64,000 nucleotides of DNA from Kitagawia praeruptora (GCA_037693485.1 CM075348.1:124569609-124633608); one strand, 5' to 3'. Shown: positions 1 through 11,552, numbered from the stretch's first letter. Translations and numbers: made by a program. Notes: a model not told the origin generated them from the sequence alone.

Positions 1-1343
1 GTGTATACCATTATCAAATCTTAAATTAATAATAATAAGACCGGATGCCACCATTAAATATTTCAAATCAATAATCGATAATAGGATAATTCCCAGATCG
101 GGGGGAGCATTGTCAAGAGGCGTCACTTAAGACCCCTTTCTAGACAGAATCATCTTTTCTCTCAATATCGAAAATCTATATTCAATCATTGGTACCCTTT
201 TAATTAATCGAATTCTATGAAACTTGGTACGCCACGATGGGTGGCATGTATACCTTTCAATATTCGTAATTTAATTTAAGAAGTTTGTCCTAGTAATATC
301 CATAACACTACATGACACCATAAATCATATGCCACGTTAGGGTGGACTATATATAATTTATATTCGTCTTAGTGTTAAATTTACATACAAACAATAATGG
401 AGACCGTGGGATTTAATTCCTAATTAATTCCCTCACCCACTTAGAATTTTTATTAAAATTGAGGAATTTTAAAATTTAAATGGGGCCTATGTCGTTACAA
501 TTATGTCTAACATGCATTCAAAATACACACATAATTTAACAACATATAACATTTAATTAAAGTAATAAATAAAAATTTATGTCCATGTCGTCCTAATTAT
601 GTTAAACATGCAATTAAAAATTACACACATAATTAACAACAGACATAATAATTATTTAAAGCAATAATTAAAAAATTAAATAGCAAAATTAAAAATTATA
701 ACAATAATTAAATCCACTATTATGGCCCCAAGAATCAATTTGCTGCAGCCTCATGTCCGTCGAATATTTTACTCGGCTGAAAGCAAACAATTGAAAAAAA
801 AATATCCACGCGTGTAGGCTATATCAGGTGATGCCACGCGCGTGTATTCCATTGTTGCTGTTCGTCCCTTAATCAGTACTCCGTAAATCACCAGCAGGCA
901 GCAACATTAATTCAACCGCAGCCCCATCAGTATATTCAACAGCAGCCACGGTCAGCTACGCAGCGGAACAAATTCTTTTCTCCGTTTTGATTTCCGATCG
1001 CACGTAATTGTTACAAAATATCCGGATTATAAGAAATCCAAGAAACAATTACAAAAAAAATAGATCTAATACAAAACTAATTTTGTAAAATCTAATCTAA
1101 CACGATCAACCCTCGTGTTTACAACCACGATAAACCACGTGGAAACCAAACAAAATAACCACGATTAAACCACGTGGGATCCAAACACATAATTAAATAT
1201 ACATGGCCATAATAGTGGATAACAACCTGCAAAAAATTATTACACAAGCATACCACTATACATACACAACCAATTTTAATTACGACATGGACATCATCAA
1301 ACACAAACACAAGTCCACTAAACCTCAGGCTCTTGATGCCAAT
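1..1343 (-). mobile_element. Leader/internal region of a minus-strand LTR element
   Basis: This AT-rich stretch lies just inside the minus-strand LTR at 1344-2430. On the minus strand the LTR end is followed at once by ATTGGCATCAAGAGCC (1328-1343), which resembles the tRNA-Met primer-binding site of plant Copia elements. The only open frame of any size (1119-1310, minus, 63 aa) has no Gag features, so I read the region as 5' leader, with any gag lying beyond the left edge. A non-autonomous element without gag is the alternative. I see no host gene here. Confidence 0.5.
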
Positions 1344-2430
1344 TGTTGGTCCCTTTGGATCATAGTGATATGTGTTTAACTAGTTTAATGATTTACCTTA
1401 ATCGCTACGGCGCAAGCGATTCAAATCCACAATCTTCTATTGTATTCCTTTACTCCCTTGAACGAAGCGTGGTCTTCGACCCTCCAAGGTTTAGCCTCCA
1501 AGCTCCAGAATTCCCCAACCCTTATTCTTGGAGGCATAAAGAGTATTTATAGGCTACAATAGGGATCAAGGAGTAAATTAGGTCGGGCCTTCTAATGATA
1601 ACTTGGGCCAAGCCCTTTATCATTAATATTAATTAACTCCACTAAATAATTAATATTGCACCACCCACCTAATTCCGGTAATTTATTTAATTAATTAAAT
1701 CGGCTCCTTTATTATTTGCTTATTAAATTCCCCATGTTTAAAATATCGCATGTCCATTAATTAAATAAATTACTGATAATTCATTTAATTAATATCTTTT
1801 ATCCTTGATCATCCACTCAACCTTTATTTAATTATGCCGGAATAAATCCACCTGCAGGGTTTCACATAATTAAATCTTTTTGAGCTTTCAAGGGGACATC
1901 ATTAACCCGAATATTATCAGGACATGGATTCCTTCTATAAATAATATTCACCATGTATATAATTCCATCACCCAAAATATAATGATATAATTCAAAAGAA
2001 TTATTTCATATATAAATCAAAGCATGTAAATAATATACACGTGTCAATTACTATATCCAGATTAAGAACCTAAGCATTAATAATAACATAGAATCTTAGT
2101 TCTCCTTCTTAATCAGTATAAGGGAACAATTCTAAATTTGATCCTGTTCAATATACACAAAGTATACTAGTATTATTTATTAGTCAATATAAACTAATCT
2201 AAATAATACTACAGCCATACCAGTGGATTGTCCAACACCACCTGTGCTATGAACCTTATTATATTATATAAACCGTATTTAACAATCTAATATTCTGTAT
2301 CCCATTTGATACTAGATTGTCCACAATATATAATATTAGACAACATGTAAACATTTAAATGATTCTCAATAAAACCGGGCCAGAAATAAATGTATATACT
2401 TAAAATAAATATTTTCAGTATACCCTAACA
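1344..2430 (-). repeat. 5' LTR of a minus-strand Copia-like element
   Basis: On the plus strand the segment starts TGTTGGTCCC and ends TACCCTAACA, so on the minus strand it runs TGTTAGGGTA...CCAACA, a TG...CA LTR of 1087 bp. A minus-strand TATA box (TATAAATA, 1544-1551) sits about 200 bp before the U5 end, as expected for an LTR promoter. A primer-binding site follows at 1328-1343. The element abuts the interrupted Copia pol at 2431, so it appears to have inserted into or beside that older remnant. The second LTR is outside the window. Confidence 0.65.
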
Positions 2431-4457
2431 CCCAACAACATTCCCAACCTCATCTACAACTTCTTCAACTGATGAAGAATTTCAATCAGCTTCCCTCTCA
2501 ACAAACACACGCTTAATAACAACAGCCAACCAACCCGAGTTCACCCAACATAGCACAAGTCACCGGCCTGCTCGCACCCGTGTGCCACCCAAAATATTAC
2601 AACTCATCCTTTGTCAATCACACCATTATGCATCCTTTAGCTTACTTTCTAGAGCCTTCTTCTGTCACTCAAGCCTTGGGAGAGAAACGATGTCATCTGA
2701 GTTTGATGCACTAATTCAAAATGGAACATGGGACCTTATTCCAAAAACATCACAGAATGTTATATCTTGCAAATGGGTCTTCAGAATAAAAAGAAATCCA
2801 GATGGCTCTATTAATAAATTTAAAGTTCGCCTTGTCACGAAAGGCTATCAACAAAGGTCGGGAATTGATTTTCGTGAGACATTTAGTCTTGTAACTAAAC
2901 CAGCAACAATTTGTATTGTTTTAAATCTTGCAATTACGAATGGGTGGCCTTTGAGACAACTGGACATCAATAATGTGTTTCTCAGTGGCACTTTACACTT
3001 ATGAAATTTACATGATCCAACCACCTGGTTTTCACCATCAAAATCATCAATATTATGTTTGCATGCTAAGGAAAACTATTTATGGATTACGTTAGGCTCC
3101 ATGAGAATGGCACTTGGCTCTCAAACAGTTCTTAGTACAATCTGGCTTTAATAATTCAGTTGCAGATACTTCTTTATTTATTTACAACAAACGGGGTGTG
3201 ATTATCATATTTCTTGTTTATGTCGATGATATAGTGCTCACTGGAAACTCCATGTCATTTTTGAATATGTTTGTATCTCAGTTGGATAAACAATTTTGCC
3301 TCAAAGACTTGGGAGCTCTGCATCATTTTCTCGGTGTTGAGGTGGTTACTCTTACCTCTGGTCTTTTCTTATCACAGGCTAAACACATATCTGATCTACT
3401 TATGAAGCACAAATTAGATGGTACCAAAGAACAGTTACTCTAATGTCTTCTTCAACATCACTTTGTTTAAAAGATGGTAGCCCAAAACGAAAAACTTGAT
3501 CCAACTCAGTATTGACAACTAGTTGATAGCATTCAGTGCCTCTCCATTGAGAGGCCTGACATATGCTATGCCATAATCGTTTGTTGCAATTCATGCATGC
3601 TCCAACAAAAACTCATTGGTTTGCTCTCAAGCGCGTGCTACGCTACTTAAAAGGTAAAATCCATCACGACCTGTTTTTAAATCGAAATGTCAAAGTTCAA
3701 TCTTTCAGCTTTTAGTGATTCAGATAGGGGTGGCGACCGAGACACTGGTTGCTCAACTACTGATTATGTTTTGTATCTTGGATCAAATCCTATTTCCTGG
3801 TAGTCCAGCAAATAGAAATCTGTTTCCAGGTCCTCTTCTGAAGCTGAATACAAAGCTGTGGCGAATGCTGCGCCCGAAGTTTTGTGGGTTAAAAACTTAT
3901 TACGTGAATTATCCATTCCGATGTTATCAACTTCAGCCATTTATTGTGATAAAACAGGGGCACAATATCTTAACTCTAATCTAGTATTCCACTCAAGGAT
4001 GAAACACATTTCCTTGGATTGTCATTTTGTTCGTGAGCGGGTTGCGGATGGCACAATTAAAGTACATCATGTCCATAGCAAAGACCAGTGGGCTGACATA
4101 CTTACTAAGCCACTACCAAAATAGAGTTATTGTTTCATTCCCTCTAAGCTAGGAGTCGCAAATGATGCATCCATCTTGCGGGGACGTAACAATTCAGTTC
4201 AGTTGAGTGCAGGAGAGTTTGACAAGAGAGTTTGACGTACACTACACCTTATCCATGTAATATCAAACATGATCACAACGAAATTCCTGTAGAAGTGCAG
4301 TAGTTATTCTAGACATGTTTTTAGTTCAATTTAACATTTATATATGACTACTTAATACAGTTGTATAAATAGAGAAAACACACACCCATGTACCTATGCA
4401 AAACTATAATACAATCATAACTTTTATCTCATATATCTGGTCCAACTCTTTTAAACA
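2431..4457 (+). mobile_element. Decayed Copia retrotransposon, Ale-like, 5'-truncated
   Basis: Only the part after integrase remains: the integrase-RT linker, RT, RNase H and a stretch resembling a 3' LTR. After pol ends (4124) there is a purine-rich run near 4205-4225 and a TATA box (TATAAATAG, about 4366), which fits a 3' LTR, but its exact borders cannot be fixed without the 5' copy. The left side is cut by the minus-strand LTR ending at 2430. The right side runs into CER1 intron/exon sequence near 4457-4474, so this element also interrupted the wax-gene cluster. It is older than the other Copia elements judging by its many lesions. Confidence 0.7.
2582..4124 (+). pseudogene. Copia reverse transcriptase-RNase H remnant
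   Basis: The pieces are, in order: RT fingers/palm (2680-3003) with the CKWVF and KGYQQ blocks typical of Copia RT; a broken stretch around 3004-3113 that should carry the QPPGF and YGL blocks; the catalytic YVDD (3219-3230); and RNase H, with the C-terminal block ending in DILTKPLPK before the stop at 4122. The reading frame changes several times and stops interrupt it (for example 3002), so no functional polyprotein is possible. The first catalytic Asp region reads LDINN, which fits the Ale-type LDVNN block. Lineage assignment is from motif style only. Confidence 0.75.
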
Positions 4458-4473
4458 ATTCAAGATTCAACTA

Positions 4474-4612
4474 ATTACCAAGCCTTTTCTCTCACAATTT
4501 GATCCAATTCAATTTCCTTATCAGCTATCTTGTTCTTTCCCATGGTTGTTCGGCATCGAGAGACTAAATTTCGAATGAGGATGGAGCACTCTTCACAACA
4601 GAAATGAGAGGA
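4474..4612 (-). pseudogene. CER1-like exon 2 relic
   Basis: On the minus strand this segment aligns base by base with the 3' two-thirds of exon 2 of the CER1-like pseudogene at 45373-45520, including the GT splice donor (the TTGG-TAATT border at about 4474) and some following intron. It carries an in-frame TGA just after the block matching VLPFLL and a 2-bp deletion that shifts the frame, so it is dead. No exon 1 is visible in 4613-4943. It is the third CER1 copy in the window and lies beyond the retrotransposon nest, which shows that the nest landed inside a tandem wax-gene array. Confidence 0.8.
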
Positions 4613-4943
4613 CAAGGAAACGAAAGATAGGTAAATAATAGGTACATGCAGGCATGTTTATGATGTAATAATATGCTAAACTACCTGAAATTAATTTTTT
4701 CCTACTGGGTGATTAGCTTGGTAAACTACTCATTTCAGAGATTGTACTTTCTGATTTTTCAAAAGAAAATATAGCATTGATGTAGCCGGTGTTTATCAAA
4801 AATGATTCTAGTAAAATTCAAGTGATGTCCTGTCGAATTGAAGATTAAATTTTTCCTGGCGACTCTCTTTAATTACCCCTATATAATATAACATAAAGCA
4901 TTCCAGTTGATTTTAAGTTAGCTGCGACGAAAAATCAAACCAC
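4613..4943. other. Unassigned AT-rich spacer
   Basis: This stretch lies between the CER1 exon relic and the TRIM-like element. It has no open frame, no recognisable repeat and no clear CER1 similarity. In minus-strand order it would be intron 1 or upstream sequence of the truncated CER1 copy, but I cannot confirm that. Confidence 0.4.
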
Positions 4944-4948
4944 CAGCA

Positions 4949-5260
4949 TGTAGAAAAACTAATATACTTATAGTAGATGTTTGATATGAAACTGAGCAAA
5001 CAAATAAACGTCTGTGTCAAATGACTTGATTTTTATTAACAATGCAGTTATAAGATATATATATAGCTAAAGTACTGAACTAACACTAGCTAAAAATCAG
5101 CAACTACTTTCTACTTAGACTCCAACTCTCCCACTTATTAAAACGGCTCCAACAAAAACTGATCACACACAAAGACTAGTTCCTGTAAGCTTTACGTGGC
5201 ATGACTAGAACAACTAACTAGCAACAAATAAATACTAACAATTTAAATTAACTTCCAACA
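4949..5260 (-). repeat. 3' LTR of the TRIM-like element
   Basis: This LTR is 312 bp and uninterrupted. It matches the split LTR at 5832-5892 plus 43559-43779 with about five base differences and one 30-bp block (around 5182-5211) present only here. The adjoining polypurine tract at 5261-5270 on the minus strand identifies it as the 3' LTR. Confidence 0.85.
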
Positions 5261-5831
5261 TTTTCCCCCGTAATTTAAATTGGTTTCTGCAAATTCTTAA
5301 CATAGCCCGTTTGGCTTTCTTTGCCCCCATAATCTTAAACTTATGAAGCACTTCTCTTCGTCTTGTGATGCACTTCTCACCACCATCTTGTGATGCACTT
5401 CTCACCACCATCTTGAATTGGGTTTCTGTGATGCACTTCTCACCACCATCTAATATTGGGTTTGTTGATGCACTTCTCACCAACATATCTTTGATTTTTG
5501 GAGCACTTCTCTCCGTGGTGCACATCTCACCGCTGCAATCAAGCTCTCTCCATCGCCATCTGTTTCATCTCTTCTCTCGGCTGTTGTATGCCAGCTTCTT
5601 CAATAACAATAACAACTCTGCTACCCAGCAATGAAGCTTCACTCGAACATCGCACAGCATCAAACTCAGCTCCTGCTCCCTAATCTCGCCATCTTTGTCA
5701 TTGTGCTACTGTCACCACGACTGTTGTGCTGCTACTAACACAACACACGCCTGGAGACAGCAATCTTCAATTCCTCAAGGATCGGAGGGAAGGCTGTTAA
5801 GCCTTGATCCCCCCGAAGCTCTGATACCAAG
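5261..5831 (-). other. Short interior of the TRIM-like element
   Basis: The interior is about 570 bp, with the minus-strand PBS TTGGTATCAGAGC at 5830-5818 and a polypurine tract at the other end. A 96-aa minus-strand frame (5235-5525) overlaps the LTR and is made largely of the short repeat described separately; it has no Gag similarity. I regard the interior as non-coding. Confidence 0.75.
5361..5490 (+). repeat. Imperfect tandem repeat, about 24-40 bp units
   Basis: The block GATGCACTTCTCACCACCAT recurs four times (starts near 5367, 5390, 5429 and 5467, the last with AACA for CACC), with TTGTG or AATTGGGTTT fillers between copies. It lies entirely within the TRIM-like interior. Unit spacing is irregular, so it is a minisatellite rather than an array with constant spacers. 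Confidence 0.8.
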
Positions 5832-5892
5832 TGTAGAAAAACTAATATACTTATAGTAGATGTTTGATATGAAACTGAGCAAACAAATAAAC
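5832..5892 (-). repeat. 5' LTR of the TRIM-like element, inner fragment
   Basis: These are the last 61 bp of the 5' LTR on the minus strand, ending ...CTACA beside the PBS. The LTR is broken at 5892 by the chromovirus-like element and resumes at 43559. The five bases TAAAC at 5888-5892 are repeated at 43554-43558 as the target duplication of that insertion. Confidence 0.85.
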
Positions 5893-6121
5893 TGATTCCA
5901 GAAGCCACCATTGCTATAGCCACCCATGTGCAAAATTCAAAGTCAAAAACTCTACCTACTCCACCTACCATCATTTATTTGCATTTAAGGACCTCATTAT
6001 TTGCATGTAAGGAACTCTAGCATTAGTTTAAATAGGCATGTTTAGAGCATTGTAAAATCACATTGAATTTGAGTAATAAAAGTGAGTTATTTAGAGAATT
6101 TTCTCTCTTGTTCCTGATTCA
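5893..6121 (+). repeat. 5' LTR of the Ty3 element
   Basis: This LTR is 229 bp, TGATTCC...TGATTCA. It differs from the 3' LTR at about five positions by eye. One difference hits the core promoter: TATAAATA in the 3' LTR (43459-43466) is TTTAAATA here (6027-6034). Confidence 0.9.
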
Positions 6122-6126
6122 TATTT

Positions 6127-6138
6127 TGGTATCAGAGC
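6127..6138 (+). promoter_or_regulatory. Primer-binding site (tRNA-Met type)
   Basis: TGGTATCAGAGC lies five bases inside the 5' LTR end. It is the complement of the 3' end of plant initiator tRNA-Met and is the usual minus-strand primer site of chromoviruses and Copia elements. Confidence 0.85.
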
Positions 6139-6204
6139 AAGTTTTTAGATCCCGGAGTTGAGTGAAAAAAAAACAGAAATTTCAGTCACTATTTCGATCG
6201 GAAG

Positions 6205-6411
6205 TTATTGTTCACTATTCACTGTTCATCGCTGGAGAAGACGACACTGTTCAGGCGGAGTTACTGTTCATCACCGGAGAAGACGACACTGTTCATCACC
6301 GGAGAAGAAGGCACTATTCATACGGTACTATTCATACGGCACTGTTCATACGCAACTGTTCATAGGGTACTGTTCACGAGCACTGTTCATGGGCACTGTT
6401 CACTGAAAATT
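6205..6411 (+). repeat. ACTGTTCAT leader repeats
   Basis: ACTGTTCA or ACTATTCA recurs about a dozen times in 200 bp, first spaced by GGAGAAGACGAC blocks and then in near-tandem form with ACGG, AGGGT and GGGC spacers. The repeats sit in the untranslated leader between PBS and the gag ATG at 6423. The distal part recurs at 9986-10076 ahead of the second gag copy. Confidence 0.85.
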
Positions 6412-6422
6412 TATTTTTCAAC

Positions 6423-7922
6423 ATGCCTCCACGAAGACAACCTCTACGAGATGTTGAAATGGCGGACATGCGGAGACAAATTCAGGAACTTCAAGATGCT
6501 TTGCAAGCCCAACAAGTCTTGTTAAACGAACGTCAACCAGAAGATGAAGAATATTCCAGTGATTCTTCAACAACTAGAAATCGTCGCCCTCAAAGGCCAC
6601 GAGTCAGACATGATGACATTAAAGTTGACATTCCTAACTTTGAAGGGAAACTTCAACCAGATGATTTCATCGATTGGCTTTAAACAGTCGAAAGGGTGTT
6701 CGAATATAAAGATATTCATGAAGAAAAAAAGGTGAAGATTATTGATGTGAAATTAAAGAAACATGCATCCATTTGGTGGGAAAATCTTAAAAAAAGGCGA
6801 GACCGAGAAGGAAAAAGCAAGATCAAAACTTGGGAAAAAATGCGAAAGGAATTAACCCGAATGTTTCTTCCTCCTCACTACTACCAAGACAAGTTTATCC
6901 AACTACAAAATCTTCGTCAGAAGAATTTATCAATCGAAGAATACACAAGAGAATTTGAGAAGTTGATGATGCAGTGTGATATACAAGAAAAAGAGGAGCA
7001 GACTATTGCTAGATACCTCGGAGGATTAAATGTTGATATTGCTGATCGTGTTGAACTTCAACAATATTGGTCGTTAGAAGATGTTATTCGTCTTGCTACG
7101 CGAGTAGAGAAGCAGCTACCCAAAAGATCTACCAATAGAAATTTCTCTCCAGCAAACCAACCACCTTACAATCAAAAGCCACCTACCAACCAAGCCAGCT
7201 CTTCCACCCAACCATCTTCTAAAACCATTTCTACAGAAAACAAAAACAAGGCCATTAAATGCTTTAAATGCCAAGGTTTTGGCCACATTGCTTTAAACTG
7301 TCCAAACCGGAGAACTATCACAATTATCAAAGGAGAAGCCTATGAAGTTTCTGAGGAAGAAGAGACTCGAGAAGACACTGAAGGAGAATATTACGCAGAT
7401 CCAATATACGATGAAGAAATTACTGCTGCTGATCAGGGTGAGTCCTTAGTAATCCGACGAAGCCTAAACACAATGGCTAATAAGGAAGAACCTTGGTTGA
7501 GATGCAATATTTTCCACACTCGTTGCACTTCTGCAGAAAAAATCTGTGATGTTATCATAGACAATGGGAGTTGTGAAAATGTCGTTTCAAGTTACATGGT
7601 AGAAAAATTGGATCTACCAACCCAGATTCATCCACACTCCTACAGTTTGCATTGGCTCAATAAAGGAAGTACAGTCAAAGTTGACAAGCGTTGCCTTATG
7701 ACATTCTCTATTGGTCAGAAGTACCAGGATCAAGTATGGTGTGATGTTGTGCCTATGGATGCCTATCATCTTCTACTAGGTAGGCCATGACATTATGATC
7801 GTCGAGTACTTTATGACGGTTATGCAAACACATACTCTTTTGTCAAGGATGGAGTAAAAATCAAGCTAGCTACTCTGCCGCCGAGTGAGTTTGATAAAAA
7901 CAAGAAGGAAGTCAAACCATTA
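6423..7922 (+). pseudogene. gag-protease, copy 1 of the Ty3 element
   Basis: Gag starts at ATG 6423 (MPPRRQPLRD) with a coiled-coil-like QIQELQDALQAQQ segment, then the retrotransposon Gag domain (WWENLKKRRD to RYLGGLN, about 6770-7030), a CCHC knuckle CFKCQGFGHIALNC (7260-7301) and an aspartic protease core, IIDNGSCENVV (about 7553), where the usual D-S/T-G is D-N-G. TAA at 6681-6683 interrupts Gag after DFIDWL, and TGA at 7788-7790 replaces the Trp of GRPW. The same TAA is present in copy 2, so it predates the duplication. Readthrough cannot be excluded but is unlikely given the other lesions. Confidence 0.8.
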
Positions 7923-9984
7923 GTGTCCCTAGTCACGAAGAAACAACTAAAGGAAGCTATAGAGGAAGTTCAAACCATGAGCTTATTTCTATTATTCGAA
8001 TCAAATAAGGAGACTCATGTTCCAGTCGAAATTAAACCACTACTTGAAGAGTTTCCCGATGTGGTTCCAGAAGACATTCCATCTGGACTACCCCCCATGC
8101 GAGACATCCAACACGCTATTGATTTCAGTCCAGGAGCAACGATTCCAAATCGACCCGCATACATAATGAGTCCTCAGGAGTATGCTGAAATTCAAAATCA
8201 AGTTGAAGGATTATTAAAAAAAAGGATTAATACAGGAAAGTGTTAGTCCTTGTGCGGTTCCGGCCATTCTGGTCCCTAAGAAAGATGGAAGCTGGAGAAT
8301 GTGTGTTGATAGTCGAGCTGTCAATAAAATTACCATCAAGTATAGATTTCCAATTCCTAGACTTGATGATTTGCTAGATCAGATATATGGTTCTACTATC
8401 TTTTCAAAGATTGATCTTCGAAGCGGATACCATCAGATCAGAATTCGACCAGGAGATGAATGGAAGACTGCCTTTAAAACAAGAGATGGTCTTTATGAAT
8501 GGACAGTTATGCCCTTTGGGTTGTTCAATGCGCCAAGTACATTCATGCTACTTATGAATCAAGTCCTTAGACCCTTTATTAGTAAATTTGTCGTCGTCTA
8601 TTTTGATGACATTCTGATCTTTAATAAGGACAAGGAGGAACACTTGGAACATGTCCGACAAGTGTTACAGACTCTTCGTGAACAAAAACTCTATGCCAAT
8701 TTGAAGAAATGTGCTTTTCTGACAAATGAAGTTACTTTTATTGGATACATCATCACATCCGAAGGCATACGAGTTGATCTGGAAAAGATAGAAGCAATCA
8801 ATAGCTGGCCAGTTCCGCAATCAATCCATGAGGTCAAAAGTTTCCATGGATTAGCCTCCTTTTACAGAAGATTCATCAAAAACTTCAGCACAGTTGCCGC
8901 TCCCCTCGCAGATTGTATCAAAGGATACAAGTTTCAATGGACCGAGGCTGCACAGAAAAGTTTTGACATGCTGAAGAAATGTTTAACTGAAGCACCAGTA
9001 TTAGCCCTTCCCAATTTTGATCAAGTATTTGAAGTTAGCTGTGATGCTTCCCACACTGGAATTGGCGCTATTCTAAGTCAAGAAGGTCATCCTATAGCCT
9101 TCTTCAGTGAAAAGCTTAACGATGCTAAACTTCGGTATTCAACATACGACAAGGAGTTATATGCAATTATTCGAGCCTTGCACCATTGGAGTCATTACCT
9201 ATTAAATAAAGAATTCATTCTTTATTCTGATCATGAAGCTTTAAAATATTTGAACTCTCAACAGAAGATTAGCCGTCGACATGCCTCTTGGAGTGAGTTT
9301 TTACAGTCTTATCCATTTCTAATCAAGCACAAGGCTGGAATTCAAAATGTTGTTGCAGATGCTCTCAGTAGGCGCCATACTCTACTGTCTACACTACAAA
9401 CAAAAGTAGTTGGTTTTGAAATGATAAAGGAGTTGTATCCAGATGATCCTGACTTCCAGAAATTTGGAATACTACTGAAGTGCAATCCTCCAAAGATTAC
9501 TACAAGCATGAAGGATTTTTATTCAAAGAGAAGACTTTGTGTATTCCTCGATGTTCACTACGAAAAGCCATTATCTAGGAAGCCCATGATGGAGGATTAG
9601 CAGGTCACTTTGGCCGAGATAAAACTATGGCCCTGGTAAAGGAAAATTTTTATTTGCCAAGAATGGAAAGAGATATAAATCGGCATATTCAAAGATGCAG
9701 AATCTGTCATTTGGCTAAATCCAAACGCCAAAAACACTAGTTTATATATGCCACTTCCCGTACCGGAATCACCATGGGAAGATGTTACTATTGATTTTAT
9801 TTTGGGACTTCCACGAAGTCAACGTCAGAAAGATTCAATTATGGTCATGGTGGATAGATTTTCAAAGATGGCCCACTTCATTCCTTGTCAAAAGACCAAT
9901 GATGCTGTTCAAGTTGCTGATTTGTATTTCAAAGAAATAGTTCGTCTTCATGGAATTCCAAAAACAATAACTTCTGATCGAGAT
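7923..9984 (+). pseudogene. RT-RNase H-partial integrase, copy 1 of the Ty3 element
   Basis: RT carries the YRFPIPRLDDLL, DLRSGYHQIRI, MPFGLFNAPSTF and YFDD (about 8599-8610) blocks. RNase H carries CDASHTGIGAILSQ, STYDKELYAI and SDHEAL. The integrase zinc region (HFGRDKT...CRICHLA) and the first catalytic Asp (DVTIDFILGLP) follow. An extra A in the run at 8214-8222 and a missing A near 9460 shift the frame. Integrase stops abruptly after TSDRDV at about 9984, where the sequence jumps to leader repeats. The catalytic Glu and C-terminal domain are therefore absent from this copy. Confidence 0.85.
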
Positions 9985-11552
9985 GTTCATACGGAACTGT
10001 TCATACAGAACTGTTCATATGGAACTGTTCATAGGGTACTGTTCATGAGCACTGTTCACGGGCACTGTTCACTGAAAATTTATTTTTCAACATGCCTCCA
10101 AGAAGACAACCTCTGCGAGATGTTGAAATGGCGGACATGCAGAGACAAATTCAGGAACTTCAAGATGCTTTGCAAGCCCAACAAGTCTTGTTAAACCAAC
10201 GTCAACCAGAAGATGAAGAATATTCCAGTGATTCTTCAACAACTAGAAATCGTCGCCCTCAAAGGCCACGAGTCAGACATGATGACATTAAAGTTGACAT
10301 TCCTAACTTTGAAGGAAAACTTCAACCAGATGATTTCATCGATTGGCTTTAAACAGTCGAAAGGGTGTTTGAATATAAGGATATTCACGAAGAAAAAAGG
10401 TGAAGATTATTGCTGTGAAATTAAGGAAACATGCTTCCATTTGGTGGGAAAATCTTAAAAAAAGGCGAGACCGAGAAGGAAAAAGCAAGATCAAAACTTG
10501 GGAAAAAATGCGAAAGGAATTAACCCGAATGTGTCTTCCTCCTCACTACTACCAAGACAAGTTTATCCAACTACAAAATCTTCGTCAAAAGAATTTATCA
10601 GTCGAAGAATACACAAGAGAATTTGAGAAGTTGATGATGCAGTGTGATATACAAGAAAAAGAGGAGCAGACTATTGCTAGATACCTCGGAGGATTAAATG
10701 TTGATATTGCTGATCGTGTTGAACTTCAACAATATTGGACGTTAGAAGATGTTATTCGTCTTGCTACGCGAGTAGAGAAGCAGCTACCCAAAAGATCTAC
10801 CAATAGAAATTTCTCTCCAGCAAACCAACCACCTTACAATCAAAAACCACCTACCAACCAAGCCAGCTCTTCCACCCAACCCTCTTCGAAAACCATTTCT
10901 ACAGAAAACAAAAACAAGGCCATTAAATGCTTTAAATGCCAAGGTTTTGGCCACATTCCTTCAAACTGTCCAAACCGGAGAACTATCACAATTATCAAAG
11001 GAGAAGCCTATGAAGTTTCTGAGGAAGAAGAGACTCGAGAAGACACTGAAGGAGAATATTACGCAGATCCAATATACGATGAAGAAATTACTGCTGCTGA
11101 TCAGGGTGAGTCCTTAATAATCCGACGAAGCCTAAACACAATGGCTAATAAGGAAGAACCTTGGTTGAGATGCAATATTTTCCACACTCGTTGCACTTCT
11201 GCAGAAAAAATCTGTGATGTTATCATAGACAATGGGAGTTGTGAAAATGTCGTTTCAAGTTACATGGTAGAAAAATTGGATCTACCAACCCAGATTCATC
11301 CACACTCCTACAGTTTGCATTGGCTCAATAAAGAAAGTACAGTCAAAGTTGACAAGCGTTGCCTTGTGACATTCTCTATTGGTCAGAAGTACCAGGATCA
11401 AGTATGGTGTGATGTTGTGCCTATGGATGCCTGTCATCTTCTACTAGGTAGGCCTTGGCAGTATGATCGTCGAGTACTTTATGACGGTTATGCAAACACA
11501 CACTCTTTTGTCAAGGATGGAGTAAAAATCAAGCTAGCTACTCTCCCAAATC
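9985..11552 (+). pseudogene. Leader + gag-protease, copy 2 of the Ty3 element
   Basis: After the junction, ACTGTTCAT leader repeats (9986-10076) and a second gag starting at 10092 follow, almost identical to copy 1. It shares the in-frame TAA (10350-10352) after DFIDWL. A one-base deletion in the A run near 10391-10398 shifts the frame, and a deletion of about 45 bp near 11545 (relative to 7879-7935) removes the PR-RT linker. The CCHC knuckle reads CFKCQGFGHIPSNC, and the protease core IIDNGSCENVV and GRPW are preserved. Confidence 0.8.

Noticed and set aside
2582..4124. Assigning the left Copia pol to Sirevirus A or B
   Set aside because: Its RT and RNase H blocks (LDINN, DILTKPLPK) and lack of a third ORF differ from the Sirevirus polyproteins, and it lies outside the nest.
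5361..5490. Regularly recurring 20-bp word resembling a CRISPR array
   Set aside because: Spacers are unequal, short and mutually similar, the copies are imperfect, and the repeat sits inside a plant LTR element; it is a minisatellite.
6158..6525. Overlapping plus-strand frames in the Ty3 leader
   Set aside because: They are produced by the ACTGTTCAT repeat in three phases and end at or overlap the true gag start at 6423.
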